Notes: a model not told the origin generated them from the sequence alone. A stretch of DNA of 64,000 nt from Streptomyces sp. MUM 203J (GCF_022414595.1 NZ_JADWYO010000015.1:1-64000); one strand, 5' to 3'; counted from the first letter of the stretch, positions 25,067 through 33,344 are shown. Numbers and translations are program-made.

Positions 25067-25828
25067 ATGAGTCACCGCAAGCGCACCCGTACCGCACAGG
25101 CGGCCACCGCCGCCGTCACCCTCGGCGTCCTGCTGGCCGGAACGGCCTGCTCGGCGGACGGCGGAACCCGCGCCGACGACACCCGCACGGACAGCTCCCG
25201 CACCGGTGGTGAGCGCCAGGACAGTGCCGCCGCGCCCGCCGGGTTCTGGGGCGCCCACCCGGGCAGGGGAGCCGCGGAGGCCGACGCCCCGGAGAGCCTC
25301 ACCGAGCTGGCCGACCGCTCGGATCTGGTCGTCCTGGGCACGATCGCGGGCGCCGAGGAGGGCAGGGACTACACCGACCCCGGCAAGCCGCCGAACCGTA
25401 CGTCGAACATCGGCATCCGGGTCGAGAAGTCCAGCAAGCCCGGTGTGACCGAGGCGGTCGTCGAGTTCACCCGCGAGCCCGGGGCCGAGCTGAACGACAT
25501 CGCGGCCGACCTGCCCGGTGGCCGCTACGTCTTCTACCTCACGTCCTGGTACCAGGGCCCCGACGGCCCGGTCTACAGCTGCGCGTCCGCCGCGCGGTGC
25601 GTGGTGAGCGCCGAGGGCGGGAAGCTGGAGACGCCCCGCGACCCGGAGGTCGCGGAGGAGCTGGCGGAGGGCACCGAGGCCGCGTCCGCCGGAACGTCCG
25701 CGCCCGACGGCTCCGCGCCCGCGAAGTCCCAGGGCAGCGGCGCGAGCGGCCGGAAGGCGGAGAGCGAGCCCGTACGGCTCGACAGCGCCGAGGACGTCTT
25801 CGCCCTCAGCACCGCCGCCAGGGGCTGA
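25067..25828 (+). CDS. lipoprotein co-located with the secreted protease
   Basis: A 253-residue lipoprotein. The signal sequence ends in LAGTAC, with the lipid-bearing Cys near residue 28. A disordered, charged linker (~30-75) follows. A folded domain with ELADRSDLVVLGTI, NIGIRVEKSSKP, EFTREPGAEL and DLPGGRYVFYLTSW occupies ~76-190, and the tail is disordered Ser/Ala-rich. The central part resembles small beta-rich domains found in actinobacterial lipoproteins of unknown role. AGGAGAG precedes ATG 25067. The 36-base gap to the protease gene suggests a shared mRNA, so it may be the protease's surface partner, substrate or inhibitor; this is inference. Confidence 0.75.
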   Translation: MSHRKRTRTAQAATAAVTLGVLLAGTACSADGGTRADDTRTDSSRTGGERQDSAAAPAGFWGAHPGRGAAEADAPESLTELADRSDLVVLGTIAGAEEGRDYTDPGKPPNRTSNIGIRVEKSSKPGVTEAVVEFTREPGAELNDIAADLPGGRYVFYLTSWYQGPDGPVYSCASAARCVVSAEGGKLETPRDPEVAEELAEGTEAASAGTSAPDGSAPAKSQGSGASGRKAESEPVRLDSAEDVFALSTAARG

Positions 25829-25895
25829 CGGGGTCCGCGCCCCGGTACGGCCCGCAGGGACCGCGCCGGGGCGCTTCCCGTCCCGTCCGCGCGGG

Positions 25896-26990
25896 TCATC
25901 CCAGCCGCTTGACCGCGGCCGCCACCCGCTCGTCGGTCGCCGTGAAGGCCACGCGCACGAACCGCTCCCCCGCCGCCCCGTAGAAGTCCCCGGGCGCGAC
26001 CAGGACGCCCCGCTCCGCGAGGTGGGCCACGGTGTCCCAGCAGCCCTCGTCCCGGGTCGCCCACAGGTACAGGCTCGCCTCGCTGTGCTCGATCCGGAAC
26101 CCGTGCCCCTCCAGGGCCGCCCGCAGCGCGGCGCGCCGGGCCGCGTACCGCTCCCGCTGCTCGGCCACGTGCGCGTCGTCCCCGAGCGCGGCGACCGTCG
26201 CGGCCTGCACCGGTGCGGGCGTCATCATGCCGCCGTGCTTGCGGATCTGGAGCAGCTCGCCCAGCACTCCCGCGTCACCGGCCAGGAAGGCCGCCCGGTA
26301 GCCGGCCAGGTTGGAGCGCTTCGACAGGGAGTGGACGGAGACGAGCCCCTCGTAGGAGCCTCCGCACACGTCCGGGTGCAGCACGGAGACGGGTTCGGCC
26401 TCCCAGCCCAGCTCCAGGTAGCACTCGTCGCTGAACACCAGCACCCCGTGCTCGCGCGCCCAGGCGACGATCCGGATCAGCTCGTCCTTGCCGAGCACTC
26501 GGCCGGTCGGGTTGGACGGCGAGTTCAGCCACAGCAGCTTCAGCCCGGCCGGGTCCAGTTCCGTCGGGTCGTCGTAGACCACCGGGGTGGCCCGGGCGAG
26601 CCTCGCGCCCACCTCGTACGTCGGGTAGGCGAGGCGCGGGTAGGCGACCCGGTCGCCGGGGCCGAGACCGAGCTGGGTCGGCAGCCAGGCCACCAGTTCC
26701 TTGGAGCCGACCACGGGCAGGACGTTCGGGTGCGCCATGCCCCGGGCGCCGAGCCGCCGCTCACACCACCCGGTGATGGCGTCACGCAGGGCGGGCGTAC
26801 CCCACACGGTCGGGTAGCCCGGAGAGTCGGCGGCGGCGACCAGCGCCTGCCGGATCAGGCCGGGAACCGGGTCCACCGGGGTGCCGACGGACAGGTCGAC
26901 GATCCCGTCGGGGTGCGCGGCGGCCGTCGCCTTGTAGGGCTCCAGCTTGTCCCAGGGGAAGGCGGGCAGACGGGACGAGACTCCGGACAC
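25896..26990 (-). CDS. dapC: succinyldiaminopimelate transaminase
   Basis: A 364-residue class I/II PLP-dependent aminotransferase of the actinobacterial DapC type. NSPSNPTGRVL (~156-166) and SDECYLELGW hold the cofactor-contacting residues, and Lys224 in SLSKRSNLAGYR is the Schiff-base lysine. It converts N-succinyl-2-amino-6-oxopimelate to N-succinyl-LL-DAP, the substrate of the DapE encoded nearby. GTG 26990 has only a weak ribosome site. It lies downstream of fdxA with a hairpin in between; fdxC-dapC adjacency is conserved in M. tuberculosis (Rv1177-Rv1178). Confidence 0.94.
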   Translation of the reverse strand: MSGVSSRLPAFPWDKLEPYKATAAAHPDGIVDLSVGTPVDPVPGLIRQALVAAADSPGYPTVWGTPALRDAITGWCERRLGARGMAHPNVLPVVGSKELVAWLPTQLGLGPGDRVAYPRLAYPTYEVGARLARATPVVYDDPTELDPAGLKLLWLNSPSNPTGRVLGKDELIRIVAWAREHGVLVFSDECYLELGWEAEPVSVLHPDVCGGSYEGLVSVHSLSKRSNLAGYRAAFLAGDAGVLGELLQIRKHGGMMTPAPVQAATVAALGDDAHVAEQRERYAARRAALRAALEGHGFRIEHSEASLYLWATRDEGCWDTVAHLAERGVLVAPGDFYGAAGERFVRVAFTATDERVAAAVKRLG

Positions 26991-27025
26991 GGGGGCTGCT
27001 CTCTTTCTCGTACGGGCGTGAAACG

Positions 27026-27070
27026 CCCCGGTCCCGTACGGGCGGGAGAACCGACCGTACGGGACCGGGG
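27026..27070 (-). terminator. hairpin between fdxA and dapC
   Basis: A perfect 16-bp stem (27026-27041, CCCCGGTCCCGTACGG, with 27055-27070) encloses 13 bases. It lies 28 bases after the fdxA stop and 36 bases before the dapC start, so it either ends the ferredoxin transcript or partly attenuates read-through into dapC. Confidence 0.8.
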
Positions 27071-27097
27071 GTGTTCAACAAGCGATCCGATCAGCCG

Positions 27098-27415
27098 TCA
27101 TGCCTGCGGCGGCAGGGCGGCGACGAAGGGGTGGTCCCGCTCGATCAGGCCGAGCTTGGAGGCACCACCGGGCGAGCCGAGCTCGTCGAAGAACTCGACG
27201 TTCGCCTTGTAGTAGTCCTTCCACTCCTCCGGCACGTCGTCCTCGTAGAAGATCGCCTCGACCGGGCAGACCGGCTCACAGGCCCCGCAGTCGACGCATT
27301 CGTCCGGGTGGATGTACAAGGACCTGCTGCCCTCGTAGATGCAGTCGACGGGGCACTCCTCGATGCATGCCTTGTCCTTGACGTCGACACAAGGCTGCGC
27401 GATGACGTAGGTCAC
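27098..27415 (-). CDS. fdxA: seven-iron ferredoxin
   Basis: A 105-residue 3Fe-4S/4Fe-4S ferredoxin. The N-terminal cluster motif has Cys9, Cys17 and a Cys in ECPVDC. The second motif, CVDCGACEPVCP, supplies the [4Fe-4S] ligands and returns a Cys to the first cluster. An acidic C-terminal extension (YKANVEFFDELGSPGG) is typical of actinobacterial FdxA/FdxC. It is a cytoplasmic low-potential electron carrier, usually for P450s or oxidoreductases. GTG 27415 has an excellent AAGGAGG ribosome site. It is first in a set with dapC but separated by a strong hairpin. Confidence 0.95.
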   Translation of the reverse strand: MTYVIAQPCVDVKDKACIEECPVDCIYEGSRSLYIHPDECVDCGACEPVCPVEAIFYEDDVPEEWKDYYKANVEFFDELGSPGGASKLGLIERDHPFVAALPPQA

Positions 27416-27529
27416 GCTGTCGTTCCTCCTTGGTAGGGCTGGCTCTGCGCGGGAGCGCGGCGTCGTCGATGCCCGCCCCTAGTATCTCCGTTCTTGAACG
27501 GGATCCGTACAGGAGGGGCGAAGAGAGCT

Positions 27530-28540
27530 GTGGAGTTCACTGCGGGCGGACGGATGGATGTCCGGATCACCCCTTCTGACGTGGGCAAAAGGGTGTCCGT
27601 GCGCTGCTTGAGGGACGCTGGGGACGGACTCGGGACGTTCACCGACACGGTCGGTGTGCTCACATCCTGGGACGAAGGTGTGTTGCTGATCACACGAAAG
27701 TCCGGGGAATCCGTCCGCATCCCGGAATCCTCCATGGTCGCGGGGAAGACCGTCCCGGCCGCCCCGGCGCGTCGGCGCGGCCCGGCGGCCTCGTTCGCGG
27801 AGCTGGCGGGGGTGCAGGCGCGGGCCTGGCAGCCGGTCGAGAGCGAACCACTCGGAGAGTGGACCCTGCGCGCGGCTCACGGGTTCACCCGCAGGGCGAA
27901 CTCGGTACTGCCGCTCGGCGACCCGGGCGTGCCGCTCGACGAGGCGCTGACGAGGGTCCGCGCCTGGTACGGGAAACGGGGCCTGCCACCGTACCTGCAG
28001 GTGGCGACGGGCGCGGCGGACACCCAGGAGGCGCTGTGCGCGGCGCTGGAGGAGCGCGGGTGGCGGCGGGAGGTGTCGGCGGAGGTGCGGGTCGGAGCGC
28101 TGGCACCGCTGGCGGACGCGGCGGCACAGCCCGGAGCAGGGCTGTCGCGCGATCCGGACTCCGCGTGGCTGCGCCGGTACCAGCGGGTGGGCGAGCCCGC
28201 GCCGCACATGGTGCGGGTGCTGGAGGCGGGCCCGTCGGTGTGGTTCGCGACGATACCGGGCGCCGCCTCCGAAGACGTGCCCGCGGCGATCGGCCGCTGC
28301 GTGGTGGACGGCCGGTGGGCCGGCTTCATGGCGGTCGAGGTCGCCCCCGAGCGGCGCCGGGAGGGCCTGGCGACCGCGGTGATGGCCGCGCTGGCGGCAC
28401 GGGCGCTGGAGGAGGGCGCTTCGGCGGCCTGGCTCCAGGTGGAGACCGGCAACCAGGCCGCTCGGACCATGTACGCGGGGATGGGCTTCGCAGTGCATCA
28501 CCTGTACCACCACTTCCGCGCCTCCGAGGCGGGTACGTGA
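27530..28540 (+). CDS. GNAT N-acetyltransferase with N-terminal SH3-like domain
   Basis: A protein of about 336 residues. The first ~75 residues form a small beta domain (DVRITPSDVGKRVSVRC, GVLTSWDEGVLLITRKSGE). The C-terminal half is a GNAT domain, with the acetyl-CoA loop in ERRREGLATAVMAAL and the later ETGNQAARTMYAGMGF. GTG 27530 is preferred, AGGAGG lying 13 bases upstream; TTG 27494 and ATG 27554 are alternatives. The acceptor is unknown; the bipartite layout is frequent in actinomycetes. Its stop overlaps the next start (GTGA), so it is translationally coupled to the SirB1-like gene. It is divergent from fdxA. Confidence 0.85.
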   Translation: MEFTAGGRMDVRITPSDVGKRVSVRCLRDAGDGLGTFTDTVGVLTSWDEGVLLITRKSGESVRIPESSMVAGKTVPAAPARRRGPAASFAELAGVQARAWQPVESEPLGEWTLRAAHGFTRRANSVLPLGDPGVPLDEALTRVRAWYGKRGLPPYLQVATGAADTQEALCAALEERGWRREVSAEVRVGALAPLADAAAQPGAGLSRDPDSAWLRRYQRVGEPAPHMVRVLEAGPSVWFATIPGAASEDVPAAIGRCVVDGRWAGFMAVEVAPERRREGLATAVMAALAARALEEGASAAWLQVETGNQAARTMYAGMGFAVHHLYHHFRASEAGT

Positions 28541-29364
28541 CCGGTATGGAGGACTGGAGGAGCCAGTTCGCCCAGGAGGCCCGCGAGGAGCGGCCGGACC
28601 TGGCGCTGCTGTGCCTGCTGATCGGCACGGAAGCCGAGCCGGAGCTGGGCCAGGCGGGGATGGACGCGGCGGAGATCGAGCTGGACCGGCTGGCCGGGCT
28701 CGTGCCGTACGGCCCGAAGGACCCGGTGGCCTGGGCACGGGCGCTGGAGAAGCTGCTGGGCGAGCAGTACGGGTTCGGCGGAACGCCCGCGGAGTACGGG
28801 CGCCTGGACTCCTCCCTCCTGCACCAGGTGCTGCGCCGCCGCCGGGGCCTGCCGATCACCCTGTCGGTGGTGTGGATGGAGGTCGCGCGGCGGGCGGGCG
28901 CGCCGGTGTACGGGGTGGCGCTGCCGGGACACTTCGTGGTCGGCTTCGGGGACCCGGGCGAGCGGGTGCTGGCCGACCCGTTCGCCGGGGGCCGTCCGAT
29001 GACGGGTGCGGACGCCGGACTGCTGGTGGCGGGCGCGACCGGCGAGCGCCTCGACCCGTCCCTGCTGCTGCCGGCCGACACGTTGGACATCGTCCTGCGC
29101 GTCCTCAACAACATCCGCGCGTGGGCGGTGGCCCGGCCGGAGCACTCCGCGGTCGCCCTGTGGGCCCTGGACCTGGCCCTCCTTCTCCCCTCCCACCCCG
29201 CGAAGCTCCGCTACGAACGGGCGAGGGTCCTGATCCAGCGCGGCGAGTTCCGCGCGGGGGCGGGGGAGCTGGAGGCGTACGCGGACGTGGTGGAGCCGGT
29301 GGACCGGGCGGCTGCGGAGGAACTGCGGCAGCAGGCGATGGCGGCGCGGTCGCGTCTGAACTGA
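28537..29364 (+). CDS. SirB1-like transglutaminase-fold protein
   Basis: A 275-residue protein of the SirB1/transglutaminase-like family. The core has RRGLPITLSVVWMEVARRAGAPVYGVALPGHFVVGF (described here as the RGLPITL to GHFVVGF block, ~103-138), then ADPFAGGR. A C-terminal TPR-like helical part (YERARVLIQRGEF, AYADVVEP) follows. The catalytic Cys of true transglutaminases is not present at the expected place, so it may be a binding protein rather than an enzyme. GTG 28537 overlaps the acetyltransferase stop by four bases; ATG 28546 is possible. The two probably work together, perhaps on protein modification. Confidence 0.82.
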   Translation: MTGMEDWRSQFAQEAREERPDLALLCLLIGTEAEPELGQAGMDAAEIELDRLAGLVPYGPKDPVAWARALEKLLGEQYGFGGTPAEYGRLDSSLLHQVLRRRRGLPITLSVVWMEVARRAGAPVYGVALPGHFVVGFGDPGERVLADPFAGGRPMTGADAGLLVAGATGERLDPSLLLPADTLDIVLRVLNNIRAWAVARPEHSAVALWALDLALLLPSHPAKLRYERARVLIQRGEFRAGAGELEAYADVVEPVDRAAAEELRQQAMAARSRLN

Positions 29365-29460
29365 ACCTTCCCCGGTCCGGCCCCGCGCCTGCTCCCGTGC
29401 GGCGCGCTCCAGCCCGTCCGGTGACCGAGGGCGAGCGCCGTTCCGGGGACGTGCACCCGT

Positions 29461-30519
29461 CTACCCGGACCGGCAGTCGTCCACCGCGCACGCGATCACC
29501 CGGAACAGCTCACCCCCCAGCTCCTTTCCGACCGCGTCGAACAGTTCCGGATACAGCCCCGGCGTCGTGTTCTCGTCCACGATGATCGGCTCGCCCTCAT
29601 GAAGGATCATGTCGAATCCGACGATCTCCGCGCCCAGCGCCTTCTGCGCCCGCAGGGCCAGCTCCTCCTGCGCCGGAGACACGGGACACAGGTCCACCTC
29701 GCCCCCCGCCCCGGCCGGGTCGTACACCTTGGTGGCCCCGCCGCGCATCGTCGCCCAGCGCGCCGCCCGCTTGCGGTACCCGTACATCACGGCCCCGCCG
29801 ACGACCGTCACGGACGTCCAGTCGGCCGGATCGTTCTCGTAGAACCGCTCCAGCAGCAGCGTCTCGTCCGGGACGCAGGGAGCCGTCGCCGTGAGGTACC
29901 CGACGGCGTCACGAAGCGTGGCGAAGTCGTCCACGAGCAGGACACCCTGCCCGTAGAACCCGTGGCGCGGCTTCAGCAGCGCCCGCCCCCACGCACGCAG
30001 CACGTCCTCCGCCGCCCCCAGGTTCCGCGGGTGCAGCAGAACCGTCTCCGGCACCCGCGCACCCGCGCGGCTCAGCGTCAGATGGGCCCGGTACTTGTCG
30101 ACACCGACGGCGAAGGAGTCCGGGTCGACGACCACCCGGGTGTCGAGACCGAGCGCCCACAGGGCCTCCCGGTGATAACTGCCGGGCGTCCGGTCGATCT
30201 GCGCGTACCAGACGTACAGGTCGAGGTCGTTGAGGCAGACGTCCCCGTGGTGGACCCGCCCGTCACGGATGACGGTCCGGTCCAGGTTCAGGTCGTGGGT
30301 GAACTCGACGCCCTCCAGTCCGGAGAGCAGCTCCAGACACCGCTCCCGGGCGGGGACGGTGAGCGTGGAGGTGCCGGGCATCCGCGCCAGCGCGGGCGAC
30401 GCCCCGATCGGCCCCGTCGCCAGAAACGTCCCGACCCGCAGCGCCCGCGTCACGCTCCACCTCCCGGTCAACCGGTCCCGCGCCTCGCTGATCCCTTCCA
30501 CCGGCGCGTCGACCGCCAC
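29461..30519 (-). CDS. RimK-like ATP-grasp ligase, substrate unknown
   Basis: A 352-residue ATP-grasp protein. The N-terminal pre-ATP-grasp domain covers ~30-130 (DVCLNDLDLYVWYAQID). The ATP-binding lobe begins with DKYRAHLTLSRAGARVPETVL. Nucleotide lysine and Gly-rich loop are LLKPRHGFYGQGV, the adenine hinge is ETLLLERF, and metal ligands lie in EIVGFDMIL and IIVDENTTPGLY. Such enzymes join a carboxylate to an amine or thiol through an acylphosphate. No precursor peptide or amino-acid-biosynthesis gene is adjacent, so the substrate is open. GTG 30519 lies 16 bases after the stop of the WYL regulator gene, so the two may form an operon. Confidence 0.8.
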   Translation of the reverse strand: MAVDAPVEGISEARDRLTGRWSVTRALRVGTFLATGPIGASPALARMPGTSTLTVPARERCLELLSGLEGVEFTHDLNLDRTVIRDGRVHHGDVCLNDLDLYVWYAQIDRTPGSYHREALWALGLDTRVVVDPDSFAVGVDKYRAHLTLSRAGARVPETVLLHPRNLGAAEDVLRAWGRALLKPRHGFYGQGVLLVDDFATLRDAVGYLTATAPCVPDETLLLERFYENDPADWTSVTVVGGAVMYGYRKRAARWATMRGGATKVYDPAGAGGEVDLCPVSPAQEELALRAQKALGAEIVGFDMILHEGEPIIVDENTTPGLYPELFDAVGKELGGELFRVIACAVDDCRSG

Positions 30520-30534
30520 ACCCGCCCGTAAGGG

Positions 30535-31530
30535 TCATGGCGCGTCGGCCGCCGCGGGACCCGCCCCGCCCCCGTACCGCCCTGCCAGCTCGGCCACGGT
30601 CCCGGCGACGGCCTCCCGCAGGGGCGGCGGCCCCAGCACCTCGGCCTCCGTACCGAGCCGCAGCAGATCCCCGACGGCGACGGCCGTCGTCTCCACCTCC
30701 AGCACCGCCTCGGCCCACCCGTCCGGGCCCGGCGGCCCCGCACCCTCCACGGCCCGCACGCCCACGGCGCCGAACAGCATCGGGAGCAGCCGAAGCCCCC
30801 GCGGCGAGACCCTCAGCCGCGCGGTCCCCTGGAGCAGCGCGCCCTCCAGCCGCCGGGAGGAGTGGTCCCAGGAGGCGGCGAGGTCGAACCCGTCCGGACG
30901 CTCGAAGCCCTGCGTGGTGACCTCCACGTCCAGGAACCGTGACACCCGGTACGTCCGGACGTCGCCGTCCGCCCGCGCCACCAGGTACCAGATGCCGCCC
31001 TTGAGGACGAGCCCCAGCGGGTGCAGCTCCCGGCGGACCTCTCCGCGCCAGCGCCGGTAGTGGGCCCGCAGCACGCGCTGCTCCCACACGGCCCGGGCGA
31101 CCGCCTCCAGGTACGGGACCTCCTCGCCCTCCCGGAACCACCCGGGCGCGTCGAGATGGAAGCACTCCTGCACCCGCTGGGCCCGTGCCGCCAGCCCCTC
31201 CGGCAGTGCGGCCGTCAGTTTCAGCCGGGCGGTCGCGAGCACGGCGCCCAGCCCCAGGTCCTTCGCCGGCCCGGGCGCCCCCGCGAAGAACAGCGCGTCG
31301 GCCTCGGCGCCGGTCAGCCCGGTGAGCCGCGTCCGGTACCCGTCCATCAGCCGGTAGCCGCCCGCGGGACCCCGGTCGGCGCACACGGGCACACCCGACG
31401 CCCCGAGGGCCTCGATGTCCCGGTAGACGGTGCGGACGGACACCTCCAGCTCCGCGGCGAGTTCGGGAGCGGTCATCCGTCCGCGGTTCTGGAGCAGCAG
31501 GAGCAGGGCGACAAGCCGGTCGGCGCGCAT
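30535..31530 (-). CDS. WYL-domain (YafY-type) transcriptional regulator
   Basis: A 331-residue regulator. The N-terminal winged helix-turn-helix (MTAPELAAELEVSVRTVYRDIEAL, ~20-43) is of the HTH_11/DeoR kind. The WYL domain (~145-215) contains GLVLKGGIWYLVAR, and a WCX-like C-terminal extension follows. WYL proteins sense small ligands or nucleic acid and act as repressors or activators. ATG 31530 is chosen because it begins the helix-turn-helix; it has no ribosome site and may be leaderless. A perfect 12-bp inverted repeat lies ten bases upstream, in the promoter shared with the divergent DUF3224 gene, so autoregulation is likely. Confidence 0.9.
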   Translation of the reverse strand: MRADRLVALLLLLQNRGRMTAPELAAELEVSVRTVYRDIEALGASGVPVCADRGPAGGYRLMDGYRTRLTGLTGAEADALFFAGAPGPAKDLGLGAVLATARLKLTAALPEGLAARAQRVQECFHLDAPGWFREGEEVPYLEAVARAVWEQRVLRAHYRRWRGEVRRELHPLGLVLKGGIWYLVARADGDVRTYRVSRFLDVEVTTQGFERPDGFDLAASWDHSSRRLEGALLQGTARLRVSPRGLRLLPMLFGAVGVRAVEGAGPPGPDGWAEAVLEVETTAVAVGDLLRLGTEAEVLGPPPLREAVAGTVAELAGRYGGGAGPAAADAP

Positions 31531-31539
31531 GGGTCCGAA

Positions 31540-31568
31540 CCGTACCTGACAGAAGATGTCAGGTACGG
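31540..31568. promoter_or_regulatory. perfect inverted repeat, probable WYL-regulator operator
   Basis: CCGTACCTGACA (31540-31551) and its exact complement (31557-31568) flank GAAGA. The site lies between the divergent WYL regulator (start 31530) and DUF3224 gene (start 31642), just where a repressor of both would bind. There is no U-tract or upstream stop, so a terminator is unlikely. Confidence 0.7.
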
Positions 31569-31641
31569 GGGTGAGGCTGGGCACGCAGCACAGCACCGCC
31601 GCGCGGACACACCGTGCGCCCGAACGAACAGGACACCACCC

Positions 31642-32046
31642 ATGCCCGTAGAGATCTCCGGCCACATCGCGTACGTCAACTGGGAGGAGAAGGCGCTCGG
31701 TTCGACCGAGACGTACCCGAGGATCGCCGCGGCCACGACCGTCAACACCTTCTCCGGCGGCATCGAGGCGGCGGAGACGGCCTGCGCGCTCACGATCACG
31801 TACGTCGCCGAGAAGACGGGCACGTTCACGGGCATGGAGGTGCTGACCGGCAGCCTGGACGGGCGCGAGGGCACGTTCGTGGTCGAACAGCGCGGCACGT
31901 TCGACGCGGACGGCTCGGTGCACGGCACGTTCGAGGTGGTCCCGGGCTCGGCCACGGGCGCGTTGGCGGGCCTGCTCGGGACGGGCTCGTTCACGTACCG
32001 GGGTGAGTCGCCGTACCCGTACAGGTTGGGCTACGAGCTGGGCTGA
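31642..32046 (+). CDS. DUF3224 protein
   Basis: A 134-residue cytoplasmic protein of the DUF3224 family, an all-beta (lipocalin/AOC-like) fold. Conserved pieces are SGHIAYVNWEEKAL, EAAETACALTITY, GTFTGMEVLTGSLDGREGTFV (read as a strand pair), and FTYRGESPYPYRLGYEL at the end. The charged VVEQRGTFDADG turn is typical. ATG 31642 starts the protein; no strong ribosome site is seen. DUF3224 genes are recurrently found divergent from WYL/YafY regulators, and the shared palindrome supports direct control. The ligand or reaction is unknown. Confidence 0.88.
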   Translation: MPVEISGHIAYVNWEEKALGSTETYPRIAAATTVNTFSGGIEAAETACALTITYVAEKTGTFTGMEVLTGSLDGREGTFVVEQRGTFDADGSVHGTFEVVPGSATGALAGLLGTGSFTYRGESPYPYRLGYELG

Positions 32047-32191
32047 GGAAGGCGCCTCCCCGTCGTGGGGGGCCGGAGCCGCTCCGGGGGCTCACCTCCT
32101 CACGACGGCTCGCGCGGGCCCGGTCTCTTGACGGGCCGCATCACCTCCCGCCGACGGGCGGCCGCACCCCGGCGGCGGGCTGGGACGGCTG

Positions 32192-32419
32192 TCAGCGGAG
32201 GCTGTCCGCCTGCACGGCTCCGACGAACGCCGCCCAGGCGACCGCGCCGAACAGGACTGCGGGGCCGGTGGGGTGCTTGCTGTCCCGGACGGGGACGTGG
32301 GCCGGGCAGGCGGAGTCGTTCACTTCGAGGCAGGCGCCCGCGTTGGGGTCACTGTGGCTGGATTTGCGCCAGCCAGACAGGGCTGACGCGTCCGGGACGA
32401 TGTGCTCGCTGCGCTTCAT
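32192..32419 (-). CDS. DUF397 protein
   Basis: A 75-residue DUF397 protein with the diagnostic GWRKSSHSDPNAGACLEV start and VPVRDSKHPTGPAVLF core, ending in a hydrophobic AWAAFVGAVQ segment. In Streptomyces these small proteins are encoded next to XRE-DUF5753 regulators (WhiJ/AbaA-type loci) and are thought to act as partners or antagonists of them in development and antibiotic control. ATG 32419 lies inside the 3' end of the regulator gene, a 71-base out-of-frame overlap that is unusually long. Confidence 0.9.
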   Translation of the reverse strand: MKRSEHIVPDASALSGWRKSSHSDPNAGACLEVNDSACPAHVPVRDSKHPTGPAVLFGAVAWAAFVGAVQADSLR

Positions 32420-33230
32420 GCTCGTATCCCTCCGCTACGGACCTCATGAGGTCCAGCGACTCCTGGTGCGACATTGCGTCGCCCAGAGCAAGATCGTATG
32501 CAGCGAAGGCCTGCTCAACCCGGGACAGCAGGTCCCAGACCTTCCCTGTCTTCCAGCCTTCTACGTAGGCGATCGGCGGCAGTTCCTCGAACCGCATCAG
32601 CATGAGCATCCCCTCACCCAGTGCGTGCGCTCCCACCCGAAAGGGAAGCACGTGCGTATGAACGCGGCGCCTCTCACCCAACTCCACGATATGCGAAAGC
32701 TGTTCCGCCATCACGGCAGGTCCGCCCACCGGGCGCCGCAGAACGGCTTCGTCCATCAGCGCCCACACCATGGGCGACTGAGGGCCGTCCAGGATCCGCG
32801 CACGCTTGAGGCGCGCTACGACGGCCCTGTCACACGCCTCTGCCGTCTTGGGAGGAACGGCGTGCTGGAACACTGCCCGCATGTATGCCTCGGTCTGGAG
32901 AATGCCGGGCACCAGGGTGCTGGCGAACTCGCGAATCTCCGTCGCCTGACGCTCGAACTCCTTGGCCCTTTCGAAGTGCTCCCCGATGTCCCGCGTCTCC
33001 TTGGCTGGCAGGAACCGAACGAGCACCCCTCCCCCGCCGAGCGCCTGGTCAAGGCGTTCCGCGTCCGGCCGCGTCGGGCGGCGGCGGCCCGACTCGAAGT
33101 GTGCGATCAGGGACCGCGACATGATCACCAGCTCGGCCAGCGCCGCCTGCGTGAGTCCCGCCTTCGCCCGCAGTTGCTGCAGTTCCTCGCCCCACTTCGC
33201 CCGGGCCTCCTGCGTGTCCTCGATGGCCAT
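32349..33230 (-). CDS. XRE helix-turn-helix regulator with DUF5753 (WhiJ-like)
   Basis: A 293-residue regulator. The N-terminal XRE helix-turn-helix (LRAKAGLTQAALAELV, SRSLIAHFESGRRRP, ~20-50) is followed by the DUF5753 ligand domain (~100-270), with REFASTLVPGILQTEAYMRAV and VLPFRVGAHAL. ATG 33230 has a GGGGAG ribosome site. Dozens of paralogues occur in each Streptomyces genome, paired with DUF397 genes, and influence sporulation and metabolite onset. The last ~23 residues are read from sequence that also encodes the DUF397 start, so the C-terminus may be a recent extension. A small gene is divergent at 33345. Confidence 0.92.
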   Translation of the reverse strand: MAIEDTQEARAKWGEELQQLRAKAGLTQAALAELVIMSRSLIAHFESGRRRPTRPDAERLDQALGGGGVLVRFLPAKETRDIGEHFERAKEFERQATEIREFASTLVPGILQTEAYMRAVFQHAVPPKTAEACDRAVVARLKRARILDGPQSPMVWALMDEAVLRRPVGGPAVMAEQLSHIVELGERRRVHTHVLPFRVGAHALGEGMLMLMRFEELPPIAYVEGWKTGKVWDLLSRVEQAFAAYDLALGDAMSHQESLDLMRSVAEGYEHEAQRAHRPGRVSPVWLAQIQPQ

Positions 33231-33344
33231 GGAATAACTCCCCTCTGATCCTGCGACGCTGGGTCACTCACCCCTCTTCCGAGGCTAGCCACCACCGCGT
33301 CACTCTGTGAGCGATTCACCACACAGAGCGAGAGGATGCAGGTC

